A stretch of 27,271 bases of DNA from Candidatus Heimdallarchaeota archaeon. GTDB lineage: Archaea > Asgardarchaeota > Heimdallarchaeia > Heimdallarchaeales > Kariarchaeaceae. The notes below the pieces were generated by a model. It worked only from the letters and a program-made list of their open reading frames with translations. It was not told where the DNA came from and made no database searches. This document shows positions 6,897 to 15,553 of the stretch, piece by piece. Numbering within the stretch: position 1 is the stretch's first letter; every line of letters begins with the position of its first letter. Position numbers and translations under genes: made by a program. Location: the NCBI GenBank assembly GCA_015522385.1, contig WAMJ01000205.1, positions 1 to 27,271 on the forward strand, written 5' to 3'.

Positions 6897-8027
6897 CTAA
6901 GTAGAGGTCAGCTTGAACACAGTCCCATTATATGTCAAGAGCAATAGCTCTGATCCAACAGTCACCCCGAATGACAGGAGTGTCATGTGCTCCTTGAGTA
7001 ATAACTCCATATTCCCTTCCTTGTCTGTTCCCCATACTCTTCCCGTCTGGAAATCGCCAAAAATGTACATTCCATTGAGGTCTGGTAACTCCGTGCCTCT
7101 ATAAACGTATCCTCCAATGATTGCACTACCCAGATCGTGCCCATAGTATGCAATTGGTGGTGTGAATTTCGAGCAGTCGGTGCCAATTCCCCTGCACTTC
7201 GGTCCCTCCATCCTATTCCAGCCATAGTTTTCCCCTTTTTTCACGAGATTCACCTCTTCATAGGTGACCTGACCAACATCCGCTGACCAGAGGTCTCCCG
7301 TCTCAGGATCGAAACTGAACCTCCATGGATTCCTGAACCCGTAAGCCCAAATCTCTTCCCTGTATCCATCAGTATTTCCGACGAATGGATTGTCGGGAGG
7401 GATGTTGTAACCGTTCTCGGTGGGATCAATGCGGAGAATGGAACCGTGTAATGTAGTTAGGTCTTGCCCGTTGTTCAGAGGATCCTCTGCAGATCCCTCA
7501 TCTCCAAGAGCTATGTACAGGTATCCATCTGGTCCAAAGGCTAACTGTCCCCCGTTGTGATTGGGAAAAGCCTGATTGACCACAAGGATGTCGACACGAC
7601 TTGAGTAGTTCCCTTTCCCATCTCCTGTCGTTTTAAATCGGGAAATGTATGATTTCGAGTCATCAGTAAAGTCGAGGTAAAATATACCTGTTGTCTCAAA
7701 GTCGGGTGACAGGGCTATTCCAAGTAGTCCCTCCTCGCTTTCTTTATACTCAATGTCATCTCGAGGTATCTCCATAAAGACCTCTTTAACGGAATTACTC
7801 ACCCACCATATCGATCCATTCTTCTGTGTGACCAAGTAATTCTCTCCCAACGGTATTATATTGGTTGAGAATGTCAAACCTGTTTCCAACTCTCTCGTAA
7901 GGATATACTGGTCAATATACACCGAACCGTCGTCTGGATTATCTGGAGTGTAGTAGAGAATTCCAATGACCGAGAGCACGAGGGTGGCTATAATCAGGGT
8001 TGCAAATACTACCTTGTAACGATCCAT
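6897..8027 (-). CDS. Membrane-anchored PQQ-dependent sugar dehydrogenase-like protein
   Basis: A 376-residue protein of the glucose/sorbosone dehydrogenase family (six-bladed beta-propeller, aldose dehydrogenase type). An N-terminal uncleaved-looking signal anchor (about 8-27) places the propeller outside the cell. Family motifs follow in order: EEGLLGIALSPDF (about 98-110), the catalytic-His segment NHNGGQLAFGPDGYLY (H157), GSILRIDP, GFRNPWRFSFDPETGDLW, GENYGWN and YVYRG.ELPDL.G.YIFGDF. PQQ or another quinone as cofactor is family knowledge; PQQ synthesis genes are not visible here. The start is ATG with the signal anchor intact. It is convergent with and directly adjacent to the SagB-type gene, with no intervening bases. 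Confidence 0.88.
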   Translation of the reverse strand: MDRYKVVFATLIIATLVLSVIGILYYTPDNPDDGSVYIDQYILTRELETGLTFSTNIIPLGENYLVTQKNGSIWWVSNSVKEVFMEIPRDDIEYKESEEGLLGIALSPDFETTGIFYLDFTDDSKSYISRFKTTGDGKGNYSSRVDILVVNQAFPNHNGGQLAFGPDGYLYIALGDEGSAEDPLNNGQDLTTLHGSILRIDPTENGYNIPPDNPFVGNTDGYREEIWAYGFRNPWRFSFDPETGDLWSADVGQVTYEEVNLVKKGENYGWNRMEGPKCRGIGTDCSKFTPPIAYYGHDLGSAIIGGYVYRGTELPDLNGMYIFGDFQTGRVWGTDKEGNMELLLKEHMTLLSFGVTVGSELLLLTYNGTVFKLTST

Positions 8028-8052
8028 AACTGTGCTCAGTTCATTGGCTTAA

Positions 8053-8964
8053 TCAGCTTATCGTGGGAATATGTGTATCATTTTTAATGGGGTCAAGAAA
8101 ATTAATGATTTCTTTATGCACCACCTCATCCTTCAGTATCCTGCGATGTCCCAGCCCTTTGGTCTCATAGAACTCCACACCCTCGTTGCGAGATACGAAT
8201 TCCCTAACATCCTCTACGGGTAGCACCTCGTCGTCTCTGTCGTGAATGATCTTCGTGGGTGGGAGTTGGAGATTGATCTCTATGGGAGATATCTCCTCTA
8301 TTGTCCTGCCGATTTTCTCTTCAAACCTTCGCTGCATACGTGTCTGCACATTCTGCGGAACCCCCAGCATCTTGTAGAAGGACGAGAAGATTACAGTTGC
8401 TCTAAGTGGAGGACTGATTGTGATGATCCTTTTGAATTCGATTCCTTCTAAAGTTCCTAAGAGTGCTGCTAGTCCACCAAAGGAGTGCGTCACTGTTGCG
8501 TCAAAACCTCCGTGTTTTTCGCTTAGGTACTTGACAATTTCAATGTACTCCATGACATTTGTCATCTTACCTGATGAGAGTCCCGATCCCTTTGCATCAA
8601 AACTGATGACTTTGAACCCATTGGCAACAAGGAATCTGATGACCGGCCTTATGCGATAGGTTGATGATCCCCAGCCATGAACAACAAGGATCTTGGGACC
8701 TTCACCTTCCTCGTAGGTGAAGATCTGTTCTCCCAATATGTCTTCATACTGTACTTTTCCAGGGAGTGCAGTTCCCAATTGGTTCAATCCCTTTTCCCTC
8801 TTTGGGGTCAAGAAGATCTTGAGGGTCTGTCTAGCAGTAAATCCCGGAAATATCTTCGAAGATATCCCAATTGCCTTTCTAACTATCTTGAGTGAAGTCG
8901 GTGTTTTCGTGCCCTCAAGAATTGACACAAAATCTAATCCCGTTTTGGCGGTTTTATTGCTCAT
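8053..8964 (-). CDS. Alpha/beta hydrolase, probably TetR-regulated
   Basis: A 303-residue alpha/beta hydrolase. The oxyanion-hole segment is HGWGSS (96-101), the nucleophile elbow is THSFGG (S161, a G.S.G variant with Thr in the first position), and the acid (D244 or D245 in HDRDDEVLP) and the His (GLGHRRIL, H273) complete the triad. About 70 N-terminal residues precede the fold and are predicted to be helical. No signal peptide is present. The substrate cannot be inferred; serine hydrolases of this shape include esterases and lipases. An 18-bp palindrome lies over the predicted transcription start, and a matching one lies by the divergent TetR gene, so it is likely repressed by that regulator. 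Confidence 0.88.
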   Translation of the reverse strand: MSNKTAKTGLDFVSILEGTKTPTSLKIVRKAIGISSKIFPGFTARQTLKIFLTPKREKGLNQLGTALPGKVQYEDILGEQIFTYEEGEGPKILVVHGWGSSTYRIRPVIRFLVANGFKVISFDAKGSGLSSGKMTNVMEYIEIVKYLSEKHGGFDATVTHSFGGLAALLGTLEGIEFKRIITISPPLRATVIFSSFYKMLGVPQNVQTRMQRRFEEKIGRTIEEISPIEINLQLPPTKIIHDRDDEVLPVEDVREFVSRNEGVEFYETKGLGHRRILKDEVVHKEIINFLDPIKNDTHIPTIS

Positions 8965-8969
8965 ATTCT

Positions 8970-8987
8970 ACCTACTTACTGGTAGGT
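8970..8987. promoter_or_regulatory. Putative TetR operator 1
   Basis: ACCTACTTACTGGTAGGT is an 18-bp near-perfect palindrome. It lies between the hydrolase TATA box (TTTAAAAC on the minus strand, 8995-9002) and its ATG, over the expected transcription start, so a bound repressor would block initiation. Operator 2 matches the pattern AYCTACYTRCTRGTAGRT. Confidence 0.65.
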
Positions 8988-9036
8988 AGGTTATGTTTTA
9001 AAGGTTGTGCTTATGGGGTGTATGTTCTTAAATCCC

Positions 9037-9054
9037 ATCTACCTGCTAGTAGAT
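9037..9054. promoter_or_regulatory. Putative TetR operator 2
   Basis: ATCTACCTGCTAGTAGAT is an 18-bp palindrome with the same CTAC-n6-GTAG heart as operator 1. It abuts the A/T-rich promoter of the TetR gene (9054-9068), where binding would prevent TBP/TFB loading. This suggests autoregulation. Confidence 0.65.
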
Positions 9055-9092
9055 AAATAAAGATTTATCTTGTCTGATGTCTATCTCTCTCT

Positions 9093-9668
9093 ATGAAGCG
9101 AGAGAATACCAAGCGGGATATTGTGCGAAGTGCTGAGCGGATAATGCGGAAGAAGTCCTATAACTCGTTCAGCTATAAGGACTTGGCAGATGAACTTGGT
9201 ATCAAGAAAGCCAGTATTCATTATCACTACGAAACTAAACAGGTTCTGGGGGTAGCCATCGTTCAGAATTACAGATCGAGGATCGAGTACCTCACCAAGA
9301 AGCTGATATCTTCAGAGAGTGATCCAATCAAGAAACTAAATATATTCCTCAATTTCTTCAGAGAGTCACGAAAGATCGACGAACTCTGTCCTCTCGGAAT
9401 ATTCGGTGTGGAGTATAACACTGTCCCTCTTGAAATTCAGTCCGAGGTCAAATCTTTATTCACATATGTCAACAAACTGCTTGTGGAGACACTCGACATA
9501 GGAAAGAGTACTGGTGTGTTTAATTTTGATTTACCGTCGGCCCAGTTAGCAGTAGTAATTTCTACTCTCGTAGAGGGGTCACTTGTGTTGTCCCGGATAA
9601 CCTCCGACGAGGAGTTTAATTTGACATTAGACCATGTCTGGAGAATGGTCGGTATCCCCATTAACTAG
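9093..9668 (+). CDS. TetR/AcrR-family transcriptional regulator
   Basis: A 191-residue protein. The N-terminal ~50 residues form the TetR helix-turn-helix: IVRSAERIMRKKSYNSFSYKDLADELGIKKASIHYHYETK, with the typical KASIHYHY recognition helix. The rest is the helical ligand-binding/dimerisation domain, with a C-terminal half resembling the AcrR-like group (CPLGIFG motif). It is divergent from the alpha/beta hydrolase gene, and two matching palindromes lie in the shared 128-bp region, one at each promoter. I infer that it represses both itself and the hydrolase, released by an unknown small molecule that the hydrolase may act on. Confidence 0.9.
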   Translation: MKRENTKRDIVRSAERIMRKKSYNSFSYKDLADELGIKKASIHYHYETKQVLGVAIVQNYRSRIEYLTKKLISSESDPIKKLNIFLNFFRESRKIDELCPLGIFGVEYNTVPLEIQSEVKSLFTYVNKLLVETLDIGKSTGVFNFDLPSAQLAVVISTLVEGSLVLSRITSDEEFNLTLDHVWRMVGIPIN

Positions 9669-10005
9669 AATTAAGCCATTTGCTATCCCCCAAATATCAA
9701 ATAGCTTCTATGTAGTGTCTATTTATTTGCTTAGTCGGACATTTGTTCATATTCGAATCAAAATCTCATCTGTTTAGTGTCCACAAAGACAATATCTACA
9801 AATTTAATAAACGTAAATGATGGGCTACGTTCTTAGATTTTTCACTAAAGTGGTGTACGGTGTCAATTCAACAATAACGATAAAAAATTATATCAAATTG
9901 GAGTTGCTGATCAGAATTTAATGAATTTGAGATTGTGAATGGCTAATTCTCTAAAATATGTTATGTTTACTGTGTGCTCAAAAACTTAATTATTGAATAC
10001 TGTGA
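9669..10005. other. A/T-rich intergenic stretch
   Basis: I see no gene, RNA or strong repeat here. The stretch is A/T-rich with stops in all frames and a short TAGTGTC element repeated (about 9714 and 9775). The complex-I-like fragment begins just after it, so it may be decayed sequence. Confidence 0.4.
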
Positions 10006-10331
10006 TTCTCTAGGCAAGGATCACTTGCCACAATTGCACAGGAGGTCGGTGAGGAATTGGAACTATTCGAGAGTTTACCGTATGTTGTATCGGCGATTGT
10101 CACAATACTGCTAGTGTTTTGGACAATCGAAAAATTCCTGTCTTTGGCCACGGGGGTCAAAGAAGGAAGGGAAGCAATTGTCTATCAGGGTGGTGAAGAT
10201 GTAGAGGTTAAGGAAAGTAGATATGCGTCACGCATGTTCCCATTTACTATATGGCTGTTTTAGGTGATATCATGGGTAACTTGAGAGAGGTCATTCAGGG
10301 GCTAATTAGAGGGGGAAAAGAAGTTCCCTAG
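10006..10331 (+). pseudogene. Possible remnant of complex-I-like nuoA/nuoB genes
   Basis: Translation from 10006 to 10263 gives one membrane helix (LPYVVSAIVTILLVFW) followed by a loop with GREAIVYQGGEDVEVKESRY, resembling the TM1-loop part of NADH-quinone oxidoreductase subunit A, including its E/Q-G-G near the position of the usual YECG. It stops at the beginning of the expected second helix. Eight bases later a 19-codon ORF (10272-10331, beginning MGNLREVIQGLIRGG) resembles the N terminus of a NuoB-like subunit before stopping. No good start or Shine-Dalgarno is visible. I read this as an internally deleted remnant, but the match is from memory and could be chance. Confidence 0.35.
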
Positions 10332-10351
10332 TCTATGGTGTCGGGATAAAG

Positions 10352-10359
10352 TTAAATAT
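10352..10359 (+). promoter_or_regulatory. TATA box of the unknown helical protein gene
   Basis: TTAAATAT, centred about 27 nt before the ATG at 10383. Confidence 0.5.
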
Positions 10360-10382
10360 TTACTGCATCACATTTTCGATAG

Positions 10383-10889
10383 ATGACTGTGTCTGAACAT
10401 CCTCGGTCTACCTCTGGCCAGGAAATGAGCGTGGAGGGAAGAAATCTTATGCACATCAACTTTTTATTGGTGAAGAAGGTTCTAGATTGTGTTTTGGATA
10501 AACCTTACAAAATTGGTGATGTTATTGATTTCGAGGAGTCAGACAGGAAGAATGTCATACATCGCATCAAGTCAGAACTTACTAATCCTCTAATTGAATA
10601 CCTGCTTACTGAGCTTCTTCTGGATCTTCTTGACACAACTGTGGAGGGGTTGAACCGTGACTTGGACAAGATCTGGGAGATCAAACGGAATCGACCCAAC
10701 ATATCAACAGATGAGCTTTCTACCTTACTTCTACTTTCTGAGGCACACGGGAAGGAGGATGAGGAAATTATTCTATCAATTCTCGATGATGAGAAATCTG
10801 CTCAAGTATTAGATATGGTAAAGAACATGCCAAAAGATTCTGTGGTTACAGCCCGACAGCCAGAACTATTCGATCCTAATTTTATCTAA
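10383..10889 (+). CDS. Unknown helical protein
   Basis: I do not recognise this 168-residue protein. It is predicted to be almost entirely alpha-helical and charged, with no signal or membrane segment. Residues ~35-110 contain Leu-rich amphipathic helices (LIEYLLTELLLDLLDTTVEGL), and the C-terminal part has acidic-lysine stretches. It ends in PELFDPNFI. The start is supported by a TATA box. Its 3' end overlaps the convergent TPR gene by 8 bp. A regulatory or protein-binding role is possible, but nothing in the sequence shows it. Confidence 0.7.
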   Translation: MTVSEHPRSTSGQEMSVEGRNLMHINFLLVKKVLDCVLDKPYKIGDVIDFEESDRKNVIHRIKSELTNPLIEYLLTELLLDLLDTTVEGLNRDLDKIWEIKRNRPNISTDELSTLLLLSEAHGKEDEEIILSILDDEKSAQVLDMVKNMPKDSVVTARQPELFDPNFI

Positions 10890-12714
10890 ATTTTGACCAA
10901 GCCTTTATTTTAAGGACTAATGGATGGTCCCCACTCAAGGTCTCCATGATTTCATCATTGTATTCATCAATTAGCTCCAATAATTCTTCGGCATACTTCC
11001 TGAAATCTTCGTGCATTAAATATTCAATCGTTTGAATTAACTTGGAAATAGAATGTGCAATATCCTTGCTCTTCTCGGCTAAATTGATCTTTACTTTCAG
11101 CATCAGTGCCTCGATCATTGGATAGAGCATTCTAGTTTTATCCGTGAATTCTACCATGTTGTCAAGTACCGACACCAACTCATCTTTTATGGATTTCCCC
11201 TTAGAGATGTTATACCTGTACCAGAGAATTTGCGCTAACCTATTGTATGTCTCAACTGTGTAATAATTGGTTATGATATATTCTGATTTTATCAACTTTC
11301 GGAGTATAGACTCTGCATCCGCTAATTCGTGTAAATCATCCGAAACGCTTAATACATACGCTCTAGTGAAAAGTATTACATCTTCTTCGATTGTCCTCTC
11401 TATTTCTATCTTGCTCATTTCCTCAAGATCTATTCTAGCCTTCTTATGGTCCCCCATCTCGATTTTACAGATGATTTTGTAGGAAGTGTAATAAAGGAAG
11501 TGAACTAAGAAGCCGGTTTGCTTACCGATTTGGTCTACCTTTATATTTTCATTCAATATCCGTAGAGCATCAGGATATCTCCTTATACTCAAGAGCATAC
11601 CGACATATAACAATACAGTCTTGTAATATTCAATGACATTAGGTACTTCTTGGAAAATTGACATCGTCCGTTTGAAGTAGTCCTCGCTTTCCTTAAACTC
11701 TCCTAAATACATTAGGCTCTCCGCTACACCAAGTAGAGCCATCGCGAATTCAGATGTGATAGAGACATCCTTGATTTCATTATAGAGTTCAATTGCTTGG
11801 AGATCGTACAGTTTAGCCTTCTCAAAGTTTTTCGCATCGAGCTGTAGCACCCCAAGATTCGAGAGAGTGGATGCCATACCCCAGATGTTTCCGACCTCTT
11901 TGTGCAATTCGTGGGCCATACGCATGTACTTTTCAGACATTTCGTAGTCGGACATTCTCCAGTAATAAATTCCAAGGTTCTGGTAACAATAAATCTCAAA
12001 TGTAGTATTCCCCAATTGTTTGAAAATCTCCAATGCTTCGGTGAAGTATTCAATCGGTCCTCTACCAATTCCTAGTTCTACCAAGCCCCGGAGGTTTAAA
12101 ACAAAAGCATATTCCATCTCGAAGCTTTTGGAGATGGTTGACTGCTCTCGTGAGAGATCTATTGCAATGTCAAGGCAGTAGGTTGCCCAATCAAATTCTG
12201 AGTTCTTATAATAATATTTACCAATCTGCTTAATGGTTCGTATCAGAAAGAGGGCTTCTTCACTCTGATGCTGTCTCTCAAGGAACTCCAATAGTATCTC
12301 CTTCACCAAACCAAATTCCCTATCATAAGCTTGAAGCATTAGACGTGCAAGATCGAGGTGAAATACGTCCTCCACTATCATTCTATGACCTTTTGGAACT
12401 GGTCTGTAGAGACATTCTCTATTATTTGTGACAATGTCGTTCAGGAGGATCATGAGACTATCGTACTTATCTAGGTCAATGTAATTGAGCAACTCGTTGA
12501 CAAGGATGTATATGGGGTCTTTCCTCAATAGAGGGAAAACAGCTTGTAACTTGAAGCCAGAGTTGGTTTGAACATCAATCCACATGAGTATCTTGTTCAG
12601 GAGATTCCCCTTGAGCAAGGCAGAATAAGTTCTAGTAAGCTCTTCTTCCCTATTTTCATAATGTCTAAGGAGGTCCTTGAATCCCTTCCTGACATTCTCA
12701 ATCTCATTCTCCAT
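10882..12714 (-). CDS. Tetratricopeptide-repeat protein
   Basis: A 610-residue soluble protein. Residues ~190-360 are tandem TPR repeats, e.g. RGLVELGIGRGPIEYFTEAL, YQNLGIYYWRMSDYEMSEKY and SNLGVLQLDAKNFEKAKLYD, followed by further degenerate helical repeats to about 600. No enzymatic domain is visible and no HTH is evident at the N terminus (a helical EE-rich segment is there instead). TPR arrays act as protein-interaction platforms. It overlaps the upstream unknown gene by 11 bp, so the two are probably translated together from one transcript. Confidence 0.85.
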   Translation of the reverse strand: MENEIENVRKGFKDLLRHYENREEELTRTYSALLKGNLLNKILMWIDVQTNSGFKLQAVFPLLRKDPIYILVNELLNYIDLDKYDSLMILLNDIVTNNRECLYRPVPKGHRMIVEDVFHLDLARLMLQAYDREFGLVKEILLEFLERQHQSEEALFLIRTIKQIGKYYYKNSEFDWATYCLDIAIDLSREQSTISKSFEMEYAFVLNLRGLVELGIGRGPIEYFTEALEIFKQLGNTTFEIYCYQNLGIYYWRMSDYEMSEKYMRMAHELHKEVGNIWGMASTLSNLGVLQLDAKNFEKAKLYDLQAIELYNEIKDVSITSEFAMALLGVAESLMYLGEFKESEDYFKRTMSIFQEVPNVIEYYKTVLLYVGMLLSIRRYPDALRILNENIKVDQIGKQTGFLVHFLYYTSYKIICKIEMGDHKKARIDLEEMSKIEIERTIEEDVILFTRAYVLSVSDDLHELADAESILRKLIKSEYIITNYYTVETYNRLAQILWYRYNISKGKSIKDELVSVLDNMVEFTDKTRMLYPMIEALMLKVKINLAEKSKDIAHSISKLIQTIEYLMHEDFRKYAEELLELIDEYNDEIMETLSGDHPLVLKIKAWSKFR

Positions 12715-13297
12715 AGGTGGAACCTCCTCTAAAACTCTCTATGATTGAGTCGAAGGCATCTAGCATCTTCTGAATATATGCGCGAACCTGCTCGTCTTTT
12801 CCTGGAATGTAGATGATGTGATTCTTGTGGGAGAGGAGCTTCTCGTACCTTTCTCTTGACAGGGGGAAAACAGGATAACTCACTTTCTGTCCGTAACGAT
12901 CGATTCTGTCCTGGTATTCCTCCCATGTCTCCCCAGTGATTTCTCTGAAGAGTTTGACGTCGAGCGCCTTAACAACCTTGTACTCATCTCTCGAACGTTT
13001 TAATTGGTTCTTGAATGACTTCTCGTACGAGTCATTAAGGTCGTCCATGTCCTTGCTGAACTTTATTCCCGCTTGTCTAAATGTGTCGTAGTGACATCTT
13101 AGGATTTCTCCCGAGGTCATCGGTCCATTCAGGAGTAAGAGTCTTAGAATCACACTGACATTGTACCAAGCCGTTCCAGAGATCACCGACTCCCGTGAAA
13201 TATCCAATGTTAGGATACCCTCGATAGCCGAATATCCCCTGAACGAATGGAAGAGAAGGGAGTTTTTCTCGTCGTACCCAACCATCGGCTCAAGCAT
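12704..13297 (-). CDS. Unknown protein co-transcribed with the TPR gene
   Basis: A 197-residue protein that I do not recognise. Residues ~20-75 contain a hydrophobic helix pair and SGEILRCHYDTFRQAG, which could be a winged-helix-like domain, followed by a charged helical region and a C-terminal PLSRERYEKLLSHKN. No signal or membrane segment is present. A TTG at 13312 is in frame, but the ATG at 13297 is preferred because the TATA-like CTTATATT (minus strand, 13320-13327) is centred 26 nt upstream. The 11-bp overlap with the TPR gene suggests that the two proteins work together, perhaps as sensor and scaffold. Confidence 0.65.
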   Translation of the reverse strand: MLEPMVGYDEKNSLLFHSFRGYSAIEGILTLDISRESVISGTAWYNVSVILRLLLLNGPMTSGEILRCHYDTFRQAGIKFSKDMDDLNDSYEKSFKNQLKRSRDEYKVVKALDVKLFREITGETWEEYQDRIDRYGQKVSYPVFPLSRERYEKLLSHKNHIIYIPGKDEQVRAYIQKMLDAFDSIIESFRGGSTYGE

Positions 13298-13484
13298 GTG
13301 ATGATGTAGCAAAAAATAAAATATAAGGTTGGTGTGAAATCATAATAATCTTGCCTTATTCTGAAAAAATAATATTGCATCTCCGCTATAATTCGAAAAG
13401 AATTGGTGATACCACATAAACTGAGTATGCACATTCACCATCTGAGAAAAACTTAGTAGACCTGACAAGATACCAGAGAAAAAG

Positions 13485-13760
13485 TCAGGAAATCACTGAA
13501 GTGGATGAAGAGCTATGTCTAATTTTTATCATTGCCTCTGGGCTTTCTAAACAAATCTCGTGAGCATCTTCAAATCCGTTGACGAGGTAGAACAGGATTA
13601 TATCCTCTACCTCCTGCAGTAGATAATCATAGATCTCTCCTGTGACCAAAGACAAACCACAAACTTTACAGATTCTAAGGACAATATGGCCGGGGATATC
13701 GAACCTCTGATTTCTAATGGAAATTTGAATTATTATGTATTCAAGATTATAGTGTATTAT
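13485..13760 (-). pseudogene. Unassigned coding-like remnant
   Basis: The minus strand is open for 91 codons with a sensible composition: a basic/hydrophobic stretch, CKVCG, then acidic helices (EIYDYLLQEVEDIILFYL...NGFEDAHEICLESPEAM). There is no ATG or GTG and only internal TTG codons, with a stop immediately upstream. I read it as a 5'-truncated gene fragment of unknown family; it could also be a chance ORF. The flanking parts of 13313-13970 contain nothing else that I can support apart from the promoter of the surface protein gene. Confidence 0.3.
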
Positions 13761-13940
13761 TCAATCGGAATAATATCTACCTCTGCAATTCCAAGCCTAG
13801 GAAATGTAATTTTAATGACCTTTGAGAGATGTGAACTTATGATTTGTCTGAAGCATCATGGGGTTTATTGGTTCTGGAATAAACTGCGTTGGGAGAGTAT
13901 TTGTGTTCCCCATATATTTTCCTATTTTTAATTCTTTAAT

Positions 13941-13948
13941 CTTATATA
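13941..13948 (+). promoter_or_regulatory. TATA box of the surface protein gene
   Basis: CTTATATA, centred 26 nt before the ATG at 13971. Confidence 0.6.
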
Positions 13949-13970
13949 GTAAGATACTTGTAATCTGTCC

Positions 13971-15350
13971 ATGAAAAAGGGGTTTGTATTTCCTGTTTTA
14001 CTGTCCATGCTTATCATGGTTAGTATATTAGGAAGCTCAGCTCAACTTGTTCCTAATCTGGAATTGAATGCTGGAGAAGTTCACACACTTATGTGGGCAA
14101 CACCAGAGAATATTACTGCGACTCACGGAGATCTCATATGGGATGTCCAAGCAAAGCTCGGTGGAGTTGCAGTTACAACTCCAGTGGACAGCTCTTTCCC
14201 AATCAAGGACGGGTCAATAGTCAAAGTGGATCCTGCTTCAATTGACTTGGGCAATAGGTCAATCGAGATCAACACGACTACTGGTGAATTGGTATATTCT
14301 GTCTCAAACGACAGTCCTATCGTGATAACGATTGACAACTCGGATTTTGAGATCGGTGTGCTCGAGTTCATCCTTCTCATCGTACCAGTAATTATGGTAG
14401 AGAGAACTGGTGATGTCAACATATTTGACTTCCTCATCGGCGGAGGAGACCTTGGAGGTCTTTTAGGACCAAATGCTACTGCAGTGATGGATGGTGACTA
14501 CGTGAACGTTACCTCGGGAGAGGGGAGCGTTCTTTACAACAAAGACACCGGTGTCCTCATTTCTGCTTCTCTCGTTGATCCCACTGTGGGGATTGATACG
14601 TCCATAAAACTGAGGGTTCCACCACCACCCGAGGTTCCAAATTGGGCTAATACTTTGAAGATTGGAGATACCAAGACTTTCCAGACTGGTGGTTTTGTCA
14701 TAACAATCAGGGGGGATGTCTATGATCAAGGCACTTCGATCGGTATAGAGGTACTCTCTGTTCCAGAGGAAATCACATTCACTCCAGAAACTGTTGCCCT
14801 AGCTCTTTTCACTCCAGACGTGGTGACCGCAACAACGGCAGGATATGACATAGACTTCAATACCGTGTTTAACATGACCGTCAATGGTGAGAAGTTAGAC
14901 GCCAACACAAACTTGGGATACATCATGCAACTGGTAACTCCATTAGCTGCACTCAGCGACTCACAGTTCAACGAATTTGCTGAAGCCATGAGAACATTCG
15001 TCTCGGAAAACGGAGGGACGAGGATACAGAAGATAGACAAGGGTGAGACAATTGATATTCTTTACACAAATGACGGAACATCTGCCTCACTCACGCAAGA
15101 AAGGACTGATGCAGATTTCTCTGATGTTATAAGTCTAGAAGCCTCTTATACACTTGATGGTTTTGCCGAATCATTCACGTATGAGAGTACATCAAGCAAA
15201 GGAATTGTTCTCACAATCAGAGGGGTTGCCCCAGAACAAGAAGTCACGCAGGAGGAGACAAACACAAGTCTGGCAGAACTTCCGTTCAATTCGTTCTTCT
15301 TCTTCCTTGCAGTTATGATCCTTCCTCTTGTTAGGAGAAGGATTAATTAA
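13971..15350 (+). CDS. Secreted surface protein with C-terminal membrane anchor
   Basis: A 459-residue extracellular protein. Residues 1-24 are a signal peptide (basic MKKG, hydrophobic core, SSAQ), and the C terminus has a hydrophobic helix (FNSFFFFLAVMILPLV) ending in RRRIN, a tail like those of archaeal surface proteins anchored or sorted at the C terminus. The middle is a series of Thr/Asp/Gly-rich beta-strand repeats with N-glycosylation-type N-[ST] sites, suggesting two or three tandem beta-sandwich domains; I cannot name the family. A TATA box 26 nt upstream supports the start. A Thr/Glu-rich linker (QEVTQEETNTS) precedes the anchor. Confidence 0.75.
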   Translation: MKKGFVFPVLLSMLIMVSILGSSAQLVPNLELNAGEVHTLMWATPENITATHGDLIWDVQAKLGGVAVTTPVDSSFPIKDGSIVKVDPASIDLGNRSIEINTTTGELVYSVSNDSPIVITIDNSDFEIGVLEFILLIVPVIMVERTGDVNIFDFLIGGGDLGGLLGPNATAVMDGDYVNVTSGEGSVLYNKDTGVLISASLVDPTVGIDTSIKLRVPPPPEVPNWANTLKIGDTKTFQTGGFVITIRGDVYDQGTSIGIEVLSVPEEITFTPETVALALFTPDVVTATTAGYDIDFNTVFNMTVNGEKLDANTNLGYIMQLVTPLAALSDSQFNEFAEAMRTFVSENGGTRIQKIDKGETIDILYTNDGTSASLTQERTDADFSDVISLEASYTLDGFAESFTYESTSSKGIVLTIRGVAPEQEVTQEETNTSLAELPFNSFFFFLAVMILPLVRRRIN

Positions 15351-15553
15351 TTTGCCTAATATTCCTTTCATATCTTTCTCTGAATTATAGGCTAAGAAAG
15401 AGGCTGTTTTCTAAGATTGCAAATCTATTCAACCTATATTCAGTACTTCTAGAATCTATTGATAATTCTATTTGACTCAACGAGGTCTATGCGACATATA
15501 GGTCTTGCACATTTTGTCAATACAGGTATTAGATAATCCTTTCCTACTTATTC
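15351..15553. other. Intergenic region after the surface protein gene
   Basis: A 203-bp A/T-rich stretch with no gene. T-rich runs just after the stop (about 15362-15412) may aid termination. Confidence 0.3.

Noticed and set aside
9690..9830. tRNA-like segment containing TTCGAATC
   Set aside because: No acceptor, D-arm or anticodon stem could be paired around it.
13686..13931. A possible 81-residue ORF on the plus strand
   Set aside because: Composition looks unlike a protein, no promoter fits, and the opposite strand is more coding-like over part of it.
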